64,000 nt of DNA from Eutreptiella sp. 'Long Island Sound 2002'. Lineage: Eukaryota > Euglenozoa > Euglenophyceae > Eutreptiales > Eutreptiaceae. Positions 1-14,371 of the stretch are shown one piece after another. How positions within the stretch are numbered: the stretch's first letter is position 1; each line of letters starts with the position of its first letter. The DNA is taken from assembly GCA_964036045.1 (NCBI GenBank), contig OZ038397.1, positions 22,474,032 to 22,538,031 on the forward strand, given 5' to 3'. The position numbers were made by a program, and so were the translations under genes. The notes beneath the pieces were generated by a model. That model worked only from the letters and a program-made list of their open reading frames with translations, was not told the origin of the DNA and ran no database searches.

Positions 1-3000
1 CACGGCAACACACTGCCTAGGCCCCACAACAGGGCGTTGATGGGACAAACAGCCACGGCAACACACTGCCTAGGCCCCACAACAGGGCGTTGATGGGACA
101 AACAGCCACGGCAACACACTGCCTAGGCCCCACAACAGGGCGTTGATGCCACAAACAGCCACGGCAACACACTGCCTAGGCCCCACAACAGGGCGTTGAT
201 GGGACAAACAGCCACGGCAACACACTGTCTAGGCCCCACAACAGGGCGTTGATGGGACAAACAGCCACGGCAACACACTGCCTAGGCCCCACAACAGGGC
301 GTTGATGGGACAAACAGCCACGGCAACACACTGCCTAGGCCCCACAACAGGGCGTTGATGGGACAAACAGCCACGGCAACACACTGTCTAGGCCCCACAA
401 CAGGGCGTTGATGGGACAAACAGCCACGGCAACACACTGTCTAGGCCCCACAACAGGGCGTTGATGCCACAAACAGCCACGTCAACACACTGCCTAGGCC
501 CCACAACAGGGCGTTGATGGGACAAACAGCCACGGCAACACACTGCCTAGGCCCCACAACAGGGCGTTGATGGGACAAACAGCCACGGCAACACACTGTC
601 TAGGCCCCACAACAGGGCGTTGATGGGACAATCAGCCACGGCAACACACTGCCTAGGCCCTACAACAGGGCGTTGATGGGACAAACAGCCACGGCAACAC
701 ACTGCCTAGGCCCCACAACAGGGCGTTGATGGGACAAACAGCCACGGCAACACACTGCCTAGGCCCCACAACAGGGCGTTGATGGGACAAACAGCCACGG
801 CAACACACTGTCTAGGCCCCACAACAGGGCGTTGATGGGACAAACAGCCACGGCAACACACTGCCTAGGCCCCACAACAGGGCGTTGATGGGACAAACAG
901 CCACGGCAACACACTGTCTAGGCCCCACAACAGGGCGTTGATGGGACAAACAGCCACGGCAACACACTGCCTAGGCCCCACAACAGGGCGTTGATGGGAC
1001 AAACAGCCACGGCAACACACTGTCTAGGCCCCACAACAGGGCGTTGATGGGACAAACAGCCATGGCAACACACTGCCTAGGCCCCACAACAGGGCGTTGA
1101 TGGGACAAACAGCCATGGCAACACACTGCCTAGGCCCCACAACAGGGCGTTGATGGGACAAACAGCCACGGCAACACACTGCCTAGGCCCCACAACAGGG
1201 CGTTGATGGGACAAACAGCCATGGCAACACACTGCCTAGGCCCCACAACAGGGCGTTGATGGGACAAACAGCCATGGCAACACACTGCCTAGGCCCCACA
1301 ACAGGGCGTTGATGGGACAAACAGCCATGGCAACACACTGCCTAGGGCCCACAACAGGGCGTTGATGGGACAAACAGCCACGGCAACACACTGCCTAGGC
1401 CCCACAACAGGGCGTTGATGGGACAAACAGCCACGGCAACACACTGCCTAGGCCCTACAACAGGGCGTTGATGGGACAAACAGCCACGGCAACACACTGC
1501 CTAGGCCCCACAACAGGGCGTTGATGGGACAAACAGCCATGGCAACACACTGCCTAGGCCCCACAACAGGGCGTTGATGGGACAAACAGCCATGGCAACA
1601 CACTGCCTAGGCCCCACAACAGGGCGTTGATGGGACAAACAGCCATGGCAACACACTGCCTAGGGCCCACAACAGGGCGTTGATGGGACAAACAGCCACG
1701 GCAACACACTGCCTAGGCCCCACAACAGGGCGTTGATGGGACAAACAGCCATGGCAACACACTGTCTAGGCCCCACAACAGGGCGTTGATGGGACAAACA
1801 GCCATGGCAACACACTGCCTAGGCCCCACAACAGGGCGTTGATGGGACAAACAGCCATGGCAACACACTGCCTAGGCCCCACAACAGGGCGTTGATGGGA
1901 CAAACAGCCACGGCAACACACTGCCTAGGCCCCACAACAGGGCGTTGATGGGACAAACAGCCATGGCAACACACTGCCTAGGCCCCACAACAGGGCGTTG
2001 ATGGGACAAACAGCCATGGCAACACACTGCCTAGGCCCCACAACAGGGCGTTGATGGGACAAACAGCCATGGCAACACACTGCCTAGGGCCCACAACAGG
2101 GCGTTGATGGGACAAACAGCCACGGCAACACACTGCCTAGGCCCCACAACAGGGCGTTGATGGGACAAACAGCCACGGCAACACACTGCCTAGGCCCCAC
2201 AACAGGGCGTTGATGGGACAAACAGCCACGGCAACACACTGCCTAGGCCCCACAACAGGGCGTTGATGGGACAAATAGCCAGGGCAACACACTGTCTAGG
2301 CCCCACAACAGGGCGTTGATGGGACAAACAGCCACGGCAACACACTGTCTAGGCCCCACAACAGGGCGTTGATGGGACAAACAGCCACGGCAACACACTG
2401 CCTAGGCCCCACAACAGGGCGTTGATGGGACAAACAGCCATGGCAACACACTGCCTAGGCCCCACAACAGGGCGTTGATGGGACAAACAGCCACGGCAAC
2501 ACACTGCCTAGGCCCCACAACAGGGCGTTGATGGGACAAACAGCCACGGCACCACACTGCCTAGGCCCCACAACAGGGCGTTGATGGGACAAACAGCCAC
2601 GGCAACACACTGCCTAGGCCCCACAACAGGGCGTTGATGGGACAAACAGCCACGGCAACACACTGCCTAGGCCCCACAACAGGGCGTTGATGGGACAAAC
2701 AGCCACGGCAACACACTGCCTAGGCCCCACAACAGGGCGTTGATGGGACAAACAGCCATGGCAACACACTGCCTAGGCCCCACAACAGGGCGTTGACGGG
2801 ACAAACAGCCACGGCAACACACTGCCTAAGCCCCACAACAGGGCGTTGATGGGACAAACAGCCACGGCAACACACTGCCTAGGCCCCACAACAGGGCGTT
2901 GATGGGACAAACAGCCACGGCAACACACTGCCTAGGCCCCACAACAGGGCGTTGATGGGACAAACAGCCACGGCAACACACTGCCTAGGCCCCACAACAG

Positions 3001-6000
3001 GGCGTTGATGGGACAAACAGCCACGGCAACACACTGCCTAGGCCCCACAACAGGGCGTTGATGGGACAAACAGCCACGGCAACACACTGTCTAGGCCCCA
3101 CAACAGGGCGTTGATGGGACAAACAGCCACGGCAACACACTGCCTAGGCCCCACAACAGGGCGTTGATGGGACAAACAGCCACGGCAACACACTGCCTAG
3201 GCCCCACAACAGGGCGTTGATGGGACAAACAGCCACGGCAACACACTGCCTAGGCCCCACAACAGGGCGTCGATGGGACAAACAGCCACGGCAACACACT
3301 GCCTGGGCCCCACAACAGGGCGTTGATGGGACAAACAGCCACGGCAACACACTGCCTAAGCCCCACAACAGGGTGTTGATGGGACAAACAGCCACGGCAA
3401 CACACTGCCTAGGCCCCACAACAGGGCGTTGATGGGACAAACAGCCACGGCAACACACTGTCTAGGCCCCACAACAGGGCGTTGATGCCACAAACAGCCA
3501 CGGCAACACACTGCCTAGGCCCCACAACAGGGCGTTGATGGGACAAACAGCCACGGCAACACACTGCCTGGGCCCCACAACAGGGCGTTGATGGGACAAA
3601 CAGCCACGGCAACACACTGCCTAGGCCCCACAACAGGGCGTTGATGGGACAAACAGCCATGGCAACACACTGCCTAGGCCCCACAACAGGGCGTTGATGG
3701 GACAAACAGCCACGGCAACACACTGCCTAGGCCCCACAACAGGGCGTCGATGGGACAAACAGCCACGGCAACACACTGCCTGGGCCCCACAACAGGGCGT
3801 TGATGCGACAAACAGCCACGGCAACACACTGCCTAGGCCCCACAACAGGGCGTTGATGGGACAAACAGCCACGGCAACACACTGCCTAGGCCCCACAACA
3901 GGGCGTTGATGGGACAAACAGCCACGGCAACACACTGCCTGGGCCCCACAACAGGGCGTTGATGGGACAAACAGCCACGGCAACACACTGCCTAGGCCCC
4001 ACAACAGGGCGTTGATGGGACAAACAGCCACGGCAACACACTGACTAGGCCCCACAACAGGGCGTTGATGGGACAAACAGCCACGGCAACACACTGCCTA
4101 GGCCCCACAACAGGGCGTTGATGGGACAAACAGCCACGGCAACACACTGCCTAAGCCCCACAACAGGGCGTTGATGGGACAAACAGCCACGGCAACACAC
4201 TGTCTAGGCCCCACAACAGGGCGTTGATGGGACAAACAGCCACGGCAACACACTGCCTAGGCCCCACAACAGGGCGTTGATGGGACAAACAGCCACGGCA
4301 ACACACTGCCTAGGCCCCACAACAGGGCGTTGATGGGACAAACAGCCATGGCAACACACTGCCTAGGCCCCACAACAGGGCGTTGATGGGACAAACAGCC
4401 ACGGCAACACACTGCCTAGGCCCCACAACAGGGCGTTGATGGGACAAACAGCCACGGCAACACACTGCCTAGGCCCCACAACAGGGCGTTGATGGGACAA
4501 ACAGCCACGGCAACACACTGCCTAGGCCCCACAACAGGGCGTTGATGGGACAAACAGCCACGGCAACACACTGTCTAGGCCCCACAACAGGGCGTTGATG
4601 GGACAAACAGCCACGGCAACACACTGCCTGGGCCCCACAACAGGGCGTTGATGGGACAAACAGCCACGGCAACACACTGCCTAGGCCCCACAACAGGGCG
4701 TTGATGGGACAAACAGCCACGGCAACACACTGCCTAGGCCCCACAACAGGGCGTTGATGGGACAAACAGCCACGGCAACACACTGCCTAGGCCCCACAAC
4801 AGGGCGTTGATGGGACAAACAGCCATGGCAACACACTGTCTAGGCCCCACAACAGGGCGTTGATGGGACAAACAGCCACGGCAACACACTGCCTAGGCCC
4901 CACAACAGGGCGTTGATGGGACAAACAGCCACGGCAACACACTGCCTAGGCCCCACAACAGGGCGTTGATGGGACAAACAGCCACGGAAACACACTGCCT
5001 AAGCCCCACAACAGGGCGTTGATGGGACAAACAGCCACGGCAACACACTGCCTAGGCCCCACAACAGGGCGTTGATGGGACAAACAGCCATGGCAACACA
5101 CTGTCTAGGCCCCACAACAGGGCGTTGATGGGACAAACAGCCACGGCAACACACTGCCTAGGCCCCACAACAGGGCGTTGATGGGACAAACAGCCACGGC
5201 AACACACTGCCTAGGCCCCACAACAGGGCGTTGATGGGACAAACAGCCACGGCAACACACTGCCTAAGCCCCACAACAGGGCGTTGATGGGACAAACAGC
5301 CACGGCAACACACTGTCTAGGCCCCACAACAGGGCGTTGATGGGACAAACAGCCACGGCAACACACTGCCTAGGCCCCACAACAGGGCGTTGATGGGACA
5401 AACAGCCACGGCAACACACTGCCTAGGCCCCACAACAGGGCGTTGATGGGACAAACAGCCATGGCAACACACTGCCTAGGCCCCACAACAGGGCGTTGAT
5501 GGGACAAACAGCCACGGCAACACACTGCCTAGGCCCCACAACAGGGCGTTGATGGGACAAACAGCCACGGCAACACACTGCCTAGGCCCCACAACAGGGC
5601 GTTGGTGGGACAAACAGCCACGGCAACACACTGCCTAGGCCCCACAACAGGGCGTTGATGGGACAAACAGCCACGGCAACACACTGCCTAGGCCCCACAA
5701 CAGGGCGTTGATGGGACAAACAGCCACGGCAACACACTGCCTAGGCCCCACAATAGGGCGTTGATGGGACAAACAGCCACGGCAACACACTGCCTGGGCC
5801 CCACAACAGGGCGTTGATGGGACAAACAGCCACGGCAACACACTGCCTAGGCCCCACAACAGGGCGTTGATGGGACAAACAGCCACGGCAACACACTGCC
5901 TAGGCCCCACAACAGGGCGTTGATGGGACAAACAGCCACGGCAACACACTGCCTAGGCCCCACAACAGGGCGTTGATGGGACAAACAGCCACGGCAACAC

Positions 6001-9000
6001 ACTGCCTAGGCCCCACAACAGGGCGTTGATGGGACAAACAGCCACGGCAACACACTGCCTAGGCCCCACAACAGGGCGTTGATGGGACAAACAGCCACGG
6101 CAACACACTGCCTAGGCCCCACAACAGGGCGTTGATGGGACAAACAGCCACGGCAACACACTGCCTAGGCCCCACAACAGGGCGTTGATGGGACAAACAG
6201 CCATGGCAACACACTGCCTAGGCCCCACAACAGGGCGTTGATGCCACAAACAGCCACGGCAACACACTGTCTAGGCCCCACAACAGGGCGTTGATGGGAC
6301 AAACAGCCACGGCAACACACTGTCTAGGCCCCACAACAGGGCGTTGATGGGACAAACAGCCACGGCAACACACTGCCTAGGCCCCACAACAGGGCGTTGA
6401 TGGGACAAACAGCCACGGCAACACACTGTCTAGGCCCCACAACAGGGCGTTGATGGGACAAACAGCCACGGCAACACACTGCCTAGGCCCCACAACAGGG
6501 CGTTGATGGGACAAACAGCCACGGCAACACACTGCCTAGGCCCCACAACAGGGCGTTGATGCCACAAACAGCCATGGCAACACAGTGCCTAGGCCCCACA
6601 ACAGGGCGTTGATGGGACAAACAGCCACGGCAACACACTGCCTAGGCCCCACAACAGGGCGTTGATGGGACAAACAGCCACGGCAACACACTGTCTAGGC
6701 CCCACAACAGGGCGTTGATGGGACAAACAGCCACGGCAACACACTGCCTAGGCCCCACAACAGGGCGTTGATGGGACAAACAGCCACGGCAACACACTGC
6801 CTAGGCCCCACAACAGGGCGTTGATGGGACAAACAGCCACGGCAACACACTGCCTAGGCCCCACAACAGGGCGTTGATGGGACAAACAGCCACGGCAACA
6901 CACTGCCTAGGCCTCAGAACAGGGCGTTGATGGGACAAACAGCCACGGCAACACACTGCCTAGGCCCCACAACAGGGCGTTGATGGGACAAACAGCCACG
7001 GCAACACACTGCCTAGGCCCCACAACAGGGCGTTGATGGGACAAACAGCCACGGCAACACACTGCCTAGGCCCCACAACAGGGCGTTGATGGGACAAACA
7101 GCCACGGCAACACACTGCCTAGGCCCCACAACAGGGCGTTGATGGGACAAACAGCCACGGCAACACACTGCCTAGGCCCCACAACAGGGCGTTGATGGGA
7201 CAAACAGCCACGGCAACACACTGCCTAGGCCCCACAACAGGGCGTTGATGGGACAAACAGCCACGGCAACACACTGCCTGGGCCCCACAACAGGGCGTTG
7301 ATGGGACAAACAGCCACGGCAACACACTGCCTAGGCCCCACAACAGGGCGTTGATGGGACAAACAGCCACGGCAACACACTGCCTAGGCCCCACAACAGG
7401 GCGTTGATGGGACAAACAGCCACGTCAACACACTGCCTAGGCCCCACAACAGGGCGTTGATGGGACAAACAGCCACGGCAACACACTGCCTAGGCCCCAC
7501 AACAGGGCGTTGATGGGACAAACAGCCACGGCAACACACTGCCTAGGCCCCACAACAGGGCGTTGGTGGGACAAACAGCCACGGCAACACACTGCCTAGG
7601 CCCCACAACAGGGCGTTGATGGGACAAACAGCCACGGCAACACACTGCCTAGGCCCCACAACAGGGCGTTGATGGGACAAACAGCCACGGCAACACACTG
7701 CCTAGGCCCCACAATAGGGCGTTGATGGGACAAACAGCCACGGCAACACACTGCCTGGGCCCCACAACAGGGCGTTGATGGGACAAACAGCCACGGCAAC
7801 ACACTGCCTAGGCCCCACAACAGGGCGTTGATGGGACAAACAGCCACGGCAACACACTGCCTAGGCCCCACAACAGGGCGTTGATGGGACAAACAGCCAC
7901 GGCAACACACTGCCTAGGCCCCACAACAGGGCGTTGATGGGACAAATAGCCACGGCAACACACTGCCTAGGCCCCACAACAGGGCGTTGATGGGACAAAC
8001 AGCCACGGCAACACACTGCCTAGGCCCCACAACAGGGCGTTGATGGGACAAACAGCCACGGCAACACACTGCCTAGGCCCCACAACAGGGCGTTGATGGG
8101 ACAAACAGCCACGGCAACACACTGCCTAGGCCCCACAACAGGGCGTTGATGGGACAAACAGCCATGGCAACACACTGCCTAGGCCCCACAACAGGGCGTT
8201 GATGGGACAAACAGCCACGGCAACACACTGTCTAGGCCCCACAACAGGGCGTTGATGGGACAAACAGCCACGGCAACACACTGTCTAGGCCCCACAACAG
8301 GGCGTTGATGGGACAAACAGCCACGGCAACACACTGCCTAGGCCCCACAACAGGGCGTTGATGGGACAAACAGCCACGGCAACACACTGTCTAGGCCCCA
8401 CAACAGGGCGTTGATGGGACAAACAGCCACGGCAACACACTGCCTAGGCCCCACAACAGGGCGTTGATGGGACTAACAGCCACGGCAACACACTGCCTAG
8501 GCCCCACAACAGGGCGTTGATGCCACAAACAGCCATGGCAACACACTGCCTAGGCCCCACAACAGGGCGTTGATGGGACAAACAGCCACGGCAACACACT
8601 GCCTAGGCCCCACAACAGGGCGTTGATGGGACAAACAGCCACGGCAACACACTGTCTAGGCCCCACAACAGGGCGTTGATGGGACAAACAGCCACGGCAA
8701 CACACTGCCTAGGCCCCACAACAGGGCGTTGATGGGACAAACAGCCACGGCAACACACTGCCTAGGCCCCACAACAGGGCGTTGATGGGACAAACAGCCA
8801 CGGCAACACACTGCCTAGGCCCCACAACAGGGCGTTGATGGGACAAACAGCCACGGCAACACACTGCCTAGGCCTCAGAACAGGGCGTTGATGGGACAAA
8901 CAGCCACGGCAACACACTGCCTAGGCCCCACAACAGGGCGTTGATGGGACAAACAGCCACGGCAACACACTGCCTAGGCCCCACAACAGGGCGTTGATGG

Positions 9001-12000
9001 GACAAACAGCCACGGCAACACACTGCCTAGGCCCCACAACAGGGCGTTGATGGGACAAACAGCCACGGCAACACACTGCCTAGGCCCCACAACAGGGCGT
9101 TGATGGGACAAACAGCCACGGCAACACACTGCCTAGGCCCCACAACAGGGCGTTGATGGGACAAACAGCCACGGCAACACACTGCCTAGGCCCCACAACA
9201 GGGCGTTGATGGGACAAACAGCCACGGCAACACACTGCCTAGGCCCCACAACAGGGCGTTGATGGGACAAACAGCCACGGCAACACACTGCCTAGGCCCC
9301 ACAACAGGGCGTTGATGGGACAAACAGCCACGGCAACACACTGCCTAGGCCCCACAACAGGGCGTTGATGGGACAAACAGCCACGGCAACACACTGCCTA
9401 GGCCCCACAACAGGGCGTTGATGGGACAAACAGCCACGGCAACACACTGCCTAGGCCCCACAACAGGGCGTTGATGGGACAAACAGCCACGGCAACACAC
9501 TGCCTAGGCCCCACAACAGGGCGTTGATGGGACAAACAGCCACGGCAACACACTGCCTAGGCCCCACAACAGGGCGTTGATGGGACAAACAGCCACGGCA
9601 ACACACTGCCTAGGCCCCACAACAGGGCGTTGATGGGACAAACAGCCACGGCAACACACTGCCTAGGCCCCACAACAGGGCGTTGATGGGACAAACAGCC
9701 ACGGCAACACACTGCCTAGGCCCCACAACAGGGCGTTGATGGGACAAACAGCCACGGCAACACACTGCCTAGGCCCCACAACAGGGCGTTGATGGGACAA
9801 ACAGCCACGGCAACACACTGCCTAGGCCCCACAACAGGGCGTTGATGGGACAAACAGCCACGGCAACACACTGCCTAGGCCCCACAACAGGGCGTTGATG
9901 GGACAAACAGCCACGGCAACACACTGCCTAGGCCCCACAACAGGGCGTTGATGGGACAAACAGCCACGGCAACACACTGCCTAGGCCCCACAACAGGGCG
10001 TTGATGGGACAAACAGCCACGGCAACACACTGCCTAGGCCCCACAACAGGGCGTTGATGGGACAAACAGCCACGGCAACACACTGCCTAGGCCCCACAAC
10101 AGGGCGTTGATGGGACAAACAGCCACGGCAACACACTGCCTAGGCCCCACAACAGGGCGTTGATGGGACAAACAGCCACGGCAACACACTGCCTAGGCCC
10201 CACAACAGGGCGTTGATGGGACAAACAGCCACGGCAACACACTGCCTAGGCCCCACAACAGGGCGTTGATGGGACAAACAGCCACGGCAACACACTGCCT
10301 AGGCCCCACAACAGGGCGTTGATGGGACAAACAGCCACGGCAACACACTGCCTAGGCCCCACAACAGGGCGTTGATGGGACAAACAGCCACGGCAACACA
10401 CTGCCTAGGCCCCACAACAGGGCGTTGATGGGACAAACAGCCACGGCAACACACTGCCTAGGCCCCACAACAGGGCGTTGATGGGACAAACAGCCACGGC
10501 AACACACTGCCTAGGCCCCACAACAGGGCGTTGATGGGACAAACAGCCACGGCAACACACTGCCTAGGCCCCACAACAGGGCGTTGATGGGACAAACAGC
10601 CACGGCAACACACTGCCTAGGCCCCACAACAGGGCGTTGATGGGACAAACAGCCACGGCAACACACTGCCTAGGCCCCACAACAGGGCGTTGATGGGACA
10701 AACAGCCACGGCAACACACTGCCTAGGCCCCACAACAGGGCGTTGATGGGACAAACAGCCACGGCAACACACTGCCTAGGCCCCACAACAGGGCGTTGAT
10801 GGGACAAACAGCCACGGCAACACACTGCCTAGGCCCCACAACAGGGCGTTGATGGGACAAACAGCCACGGCAACACACTGCCTAGGCCCCACAACAGGGC
10901 GTTGATGGGACAAACAGCCACGGCAACACACTGCCTAGGCCCCACAACAGGGCGTTGATGGGACAAACAGCCACGGCAACACACTGCCTAGGCCCCACAA
11001 CAGGGCGTTGATGGGACAAACAGCCACGGCAACACACTGCCTAGGCCCCACAACAGGGCGTTGATGGGACAAACAGCCACGGCAACACACTGCCTAGGCC
11101 CCACAACAGGGCGTTGATGGGACAAACAGCCACGGCAACACACTGCCTAGGCCCCACAACAGGGCGTTGATGGGACAAACAGCCACGGCAACACACTGCC
11201 TAGGCCCCACAACAGGGCGTTGATGGGACAAACAGCCACGGCAACACACTGCCTAGGCCCCACAACAGGGCGTTGATGGGACAAACAGCCACGGCAACAC
11301 ACTGCCTAGGCCCCACAACAGGGCGTTGATGGGACAAACAGCCACGGCAACACACTGCCTAGGCCCCACAACAGGGCGTTGATGGGACAAACAGCCACGG
11401 CAACACACTGCCTAGGCCCCACAACAGGGCGTTGATGGGACAAACAGCCACGGCAACACACTGCCTAGGCCCCACAACAGGGCGTTGATGGGACAAACAG
11501 CCACGGCAACACACTGCCTAGGCCCCACAACAGGGCGTTGATGGGACAAACAGCCACGGCAACACACTGCCTAGGCCCCACAACAGGGCGTTGATGGGAC
11601 AAACAGCCACGGCAACACACTGCCTAGGCCCCACAACAGGGCGTTGATGGGACAAACAGCCACGGCAACACACTGCCTAGGCCCCACAACAGGGCGTTGA
11701 TGGGACAAACAGCCACGGCAACACACTGCCTAGGCCCCACAACAGGGCGTTGATGGGACAAACAGCCACGGCAACACACTGCCTAGGCCCCACAACAGGG
11801 CGTTGATGGGACAAACAGCCACGGCAACACACTGCCTAGGCCCCACAACAGGGCGTTGATGGGACAAACAGCCACGGCAACACACTGCCTAGGCCCCACA
11901 ACAGGGCGTTGATGGGACAAACAGCCACGGCAACACACTGCCTAGGCCCCACAACAGGGCGTTGATGGGACAAACAGCCACGGCAACACACTGCCTAGGC

Positions 12001-14171
12001 CCCACAACAGGGCGTTGATGGGACAAACAGCCACGGCAACACACTGCCTAGGCCCCACAACAGGGCGTTGATGGGACAAACAGCCACGGCAACACACTGC
12101 CTAGGCCCCACAACAGGGCGTTGATGGGACAAACAGCCACGGCAACACACTGCCTAGGCCCCACAACAGGGCGTTGATGGGACAAACAGCCACGGCAACA
12201 CACTGCCTAGGCCCCACAACAGGGCGTTGATGGGACAAACAGCCACGGCAACACACTGCCTAGGCCCCACAACAGGGCGTTGATGGGACAAACAGCCACG
12301 GCAACACACTGCCTAGGCCCCACAACAGGGCGTTGATGGGACAAACAGCCACGGCAACACACTGCCTAGGCCCCACAACAGGGCGTTGATGGGACAAACA
12401 GCCACGGCAACACACTGCCTAGGCCCCACAACAGGGCGTTGATGGGACAAACAGCCACGGCAACACACTGCCTAGGCCCCACAACAGGGCGTTGATGGGA
12501 CAAACAGCCACGGCAACACACTGCCTAGGCCCCACAACAGGGCGTTGATGGGACAAACAGCCACGGCAAACACACTGCCTAGGCCCCACAACAGGGCGTT
12601 GACAAACAGCCACGGCAACACACTGCCTAGGCCCCACAACAGGGCGTTGATGGGACAAACAGCCACGGCAACACACTGCCTAGGCCCCACAACAGGGCGT
12701 TGATGGGACAAACAGCCACGGCAACACACTGCCTAGGCCCCACAACAGGGCGTTGATGGGACAAACAGCCACGGCAACACACTGCCTAGGCCCCACAACA
12801 GGGCGTTGATGGGACAAACAGCCACGGCAACACACTGCCTAGGCCCCACAACAGGGCGTTGATGGGACAAACAGCCACGGCAACACACTGCCTAGGCCCC
12901 ACAACAGGGCGTTGATGGCACAAACAGCCACGGCAACACACTGCCTAGGCCCCACAACAGGGCGTTGATGGGACAAACAGCCACGGCAACACACTGCCTA
13001 GGCCCCACAACAGGGCGTTGATGGGACAAACAGCCACGGCAACACACTGCCTAGGCCCCACAACAGGGCGTTGATGGGACAAACAGCCACGGCAACACAC
13101 TGCCTAGGCCCCACAACAGGGCGTTGATGGGACAAACAGCCACGGCAACACACTGCCTAGGCCCCACAACAGGGCGTTGATGGGACAAACAGCCACGGCA
13201 ACACACTGCCTAGGCCCCACAACAGGGCGTTGATGGGACAAACAGCCACGGCAACACACTGCCTAGGCCCCACAACAGGGCGTTGATGGGACAAACAGCC
13301 ACGGCAACACACTGCCTAGGCCCCACAACAGGGCGTTGATGGGACAAACAGCCACGGCAACACACTGCCTAGGCCCCACAACAGGGCGTTGATGGGACAA
13401 ACAGCCACGGCAACACACTGCCTAGGCCCCACAACAGGGCGTTGATGGGACAAACAGCCACGGCAACACACTGCCTAGGCCCCACAACAGGGCGTTGATG
13501 GGACAAACAGCCACGGCAACACACTGCCTAGGCCCCACAACAGGGCGTTGATGGGACAAACAGCCACGGCAACACACTGCCTAGGCCCCACAACAGGGCG
13601 TTGATGGGACAAACAGCCACGGCAACACACTGCCTAGGCCCCACAACAGGGCGTTGATGGGACAAACAGCCACGGCAACACACTGCCTAGGCCCCACAAC
13701 AGGGCGTTGATGGGACAAACAGCCACGGCAACACACTGCCTAGGCCCCACAACAGGGCGTTGATGGGACAAACAGCCACGGCAACACACTGCCTAGGCCC
13801 CACAACAGGGCGTTGATGGACAAACAGCCACGGCAACACACTGCCTAGGCCCCACAACAGGGCGTTGATGGGACAAACAGCCACGGCAACACACTGCCTA
13901 GGCCCCACAACAGGGCGTTGATGGGACAAACAGCCACGGCAACACACTGCCTAGGCCCCACAACAGGGCGTTGATGGGACAAACAGCCACGGCAACACAC
14001 TGCCTAGGCCCCACAACAGGGCGTTGATGGGACAAACAGCCACGGCAACACACTGCCTAGGCCCCACAACAGGGCGTTGATGGGACAAACAGCCACGGCA
14101 ACACACTGCCTAGGCCCCACAACAGGGCGTTGATGGGACAAACAGCCACGGCAACACACTGCCTAGGCCCC
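1..14171. repeat. 53-bp tandem satellite array
   Basis: The unit begins CACGGCAACACACTGCCTAG and is 53 bp long, giving about 267 copies that run from the window edge to the gap. Most copies differ only at a few sites: CACGG/CATGG, TGCCTAG/TGTCTAG, GGGAC/CCAC and CCCC/GCCC. From about 8.9 to 13.8 kb the monomers are almost invariant. The first 8.9 kb carry marked variants that recur at fixed distances, showing higher-order duplication. Rare size variants occur near 12570-12602 (a 1-bp insertion, then a 6-bp deletion) and at 13818 (a 1-bp deletion). Short open frames here are by-products of the repeat. A centromeric, subtelomeric or knob-like role is possible but not shown. Confidence 0.97.
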
Positions 14172-14371
14172 NNNNNNNNNNNNNNNNNNNNNNNNNNNNN
14201 NNNNNNNNNNNNNNNNNNNNNNNNNNNNNNNNNNNNNNNNNNNNNNNNNNNNNNNNNNNNNNNNNNNNNNNNNNNNNNNNNNNNNNNNNNNNNNNNNNNN
14301 NNNNNNNNNNNNNNNNNNNNNNNNNNNNNNNNNNNNNNNNNNNNNNNNNNNNNNNNNNNNNNNNNNNNNNN
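14172..14371. other. Assembly gap (200 N)
   Basis: Exactly 200 N separate the 53-bp satellite from the 26-bp satellite. The round number suggests an arbitrary scaffold gap, so the two arrays need not be adjacent in the genome and the missing length is unknown. Confidence 0.99.

Noticed and set aside
1-14171. Short open frames of 70-160 codons in the 53-bp satellite
   Set aside because: They come and go with single variants in the monomer and repeat with the array period.
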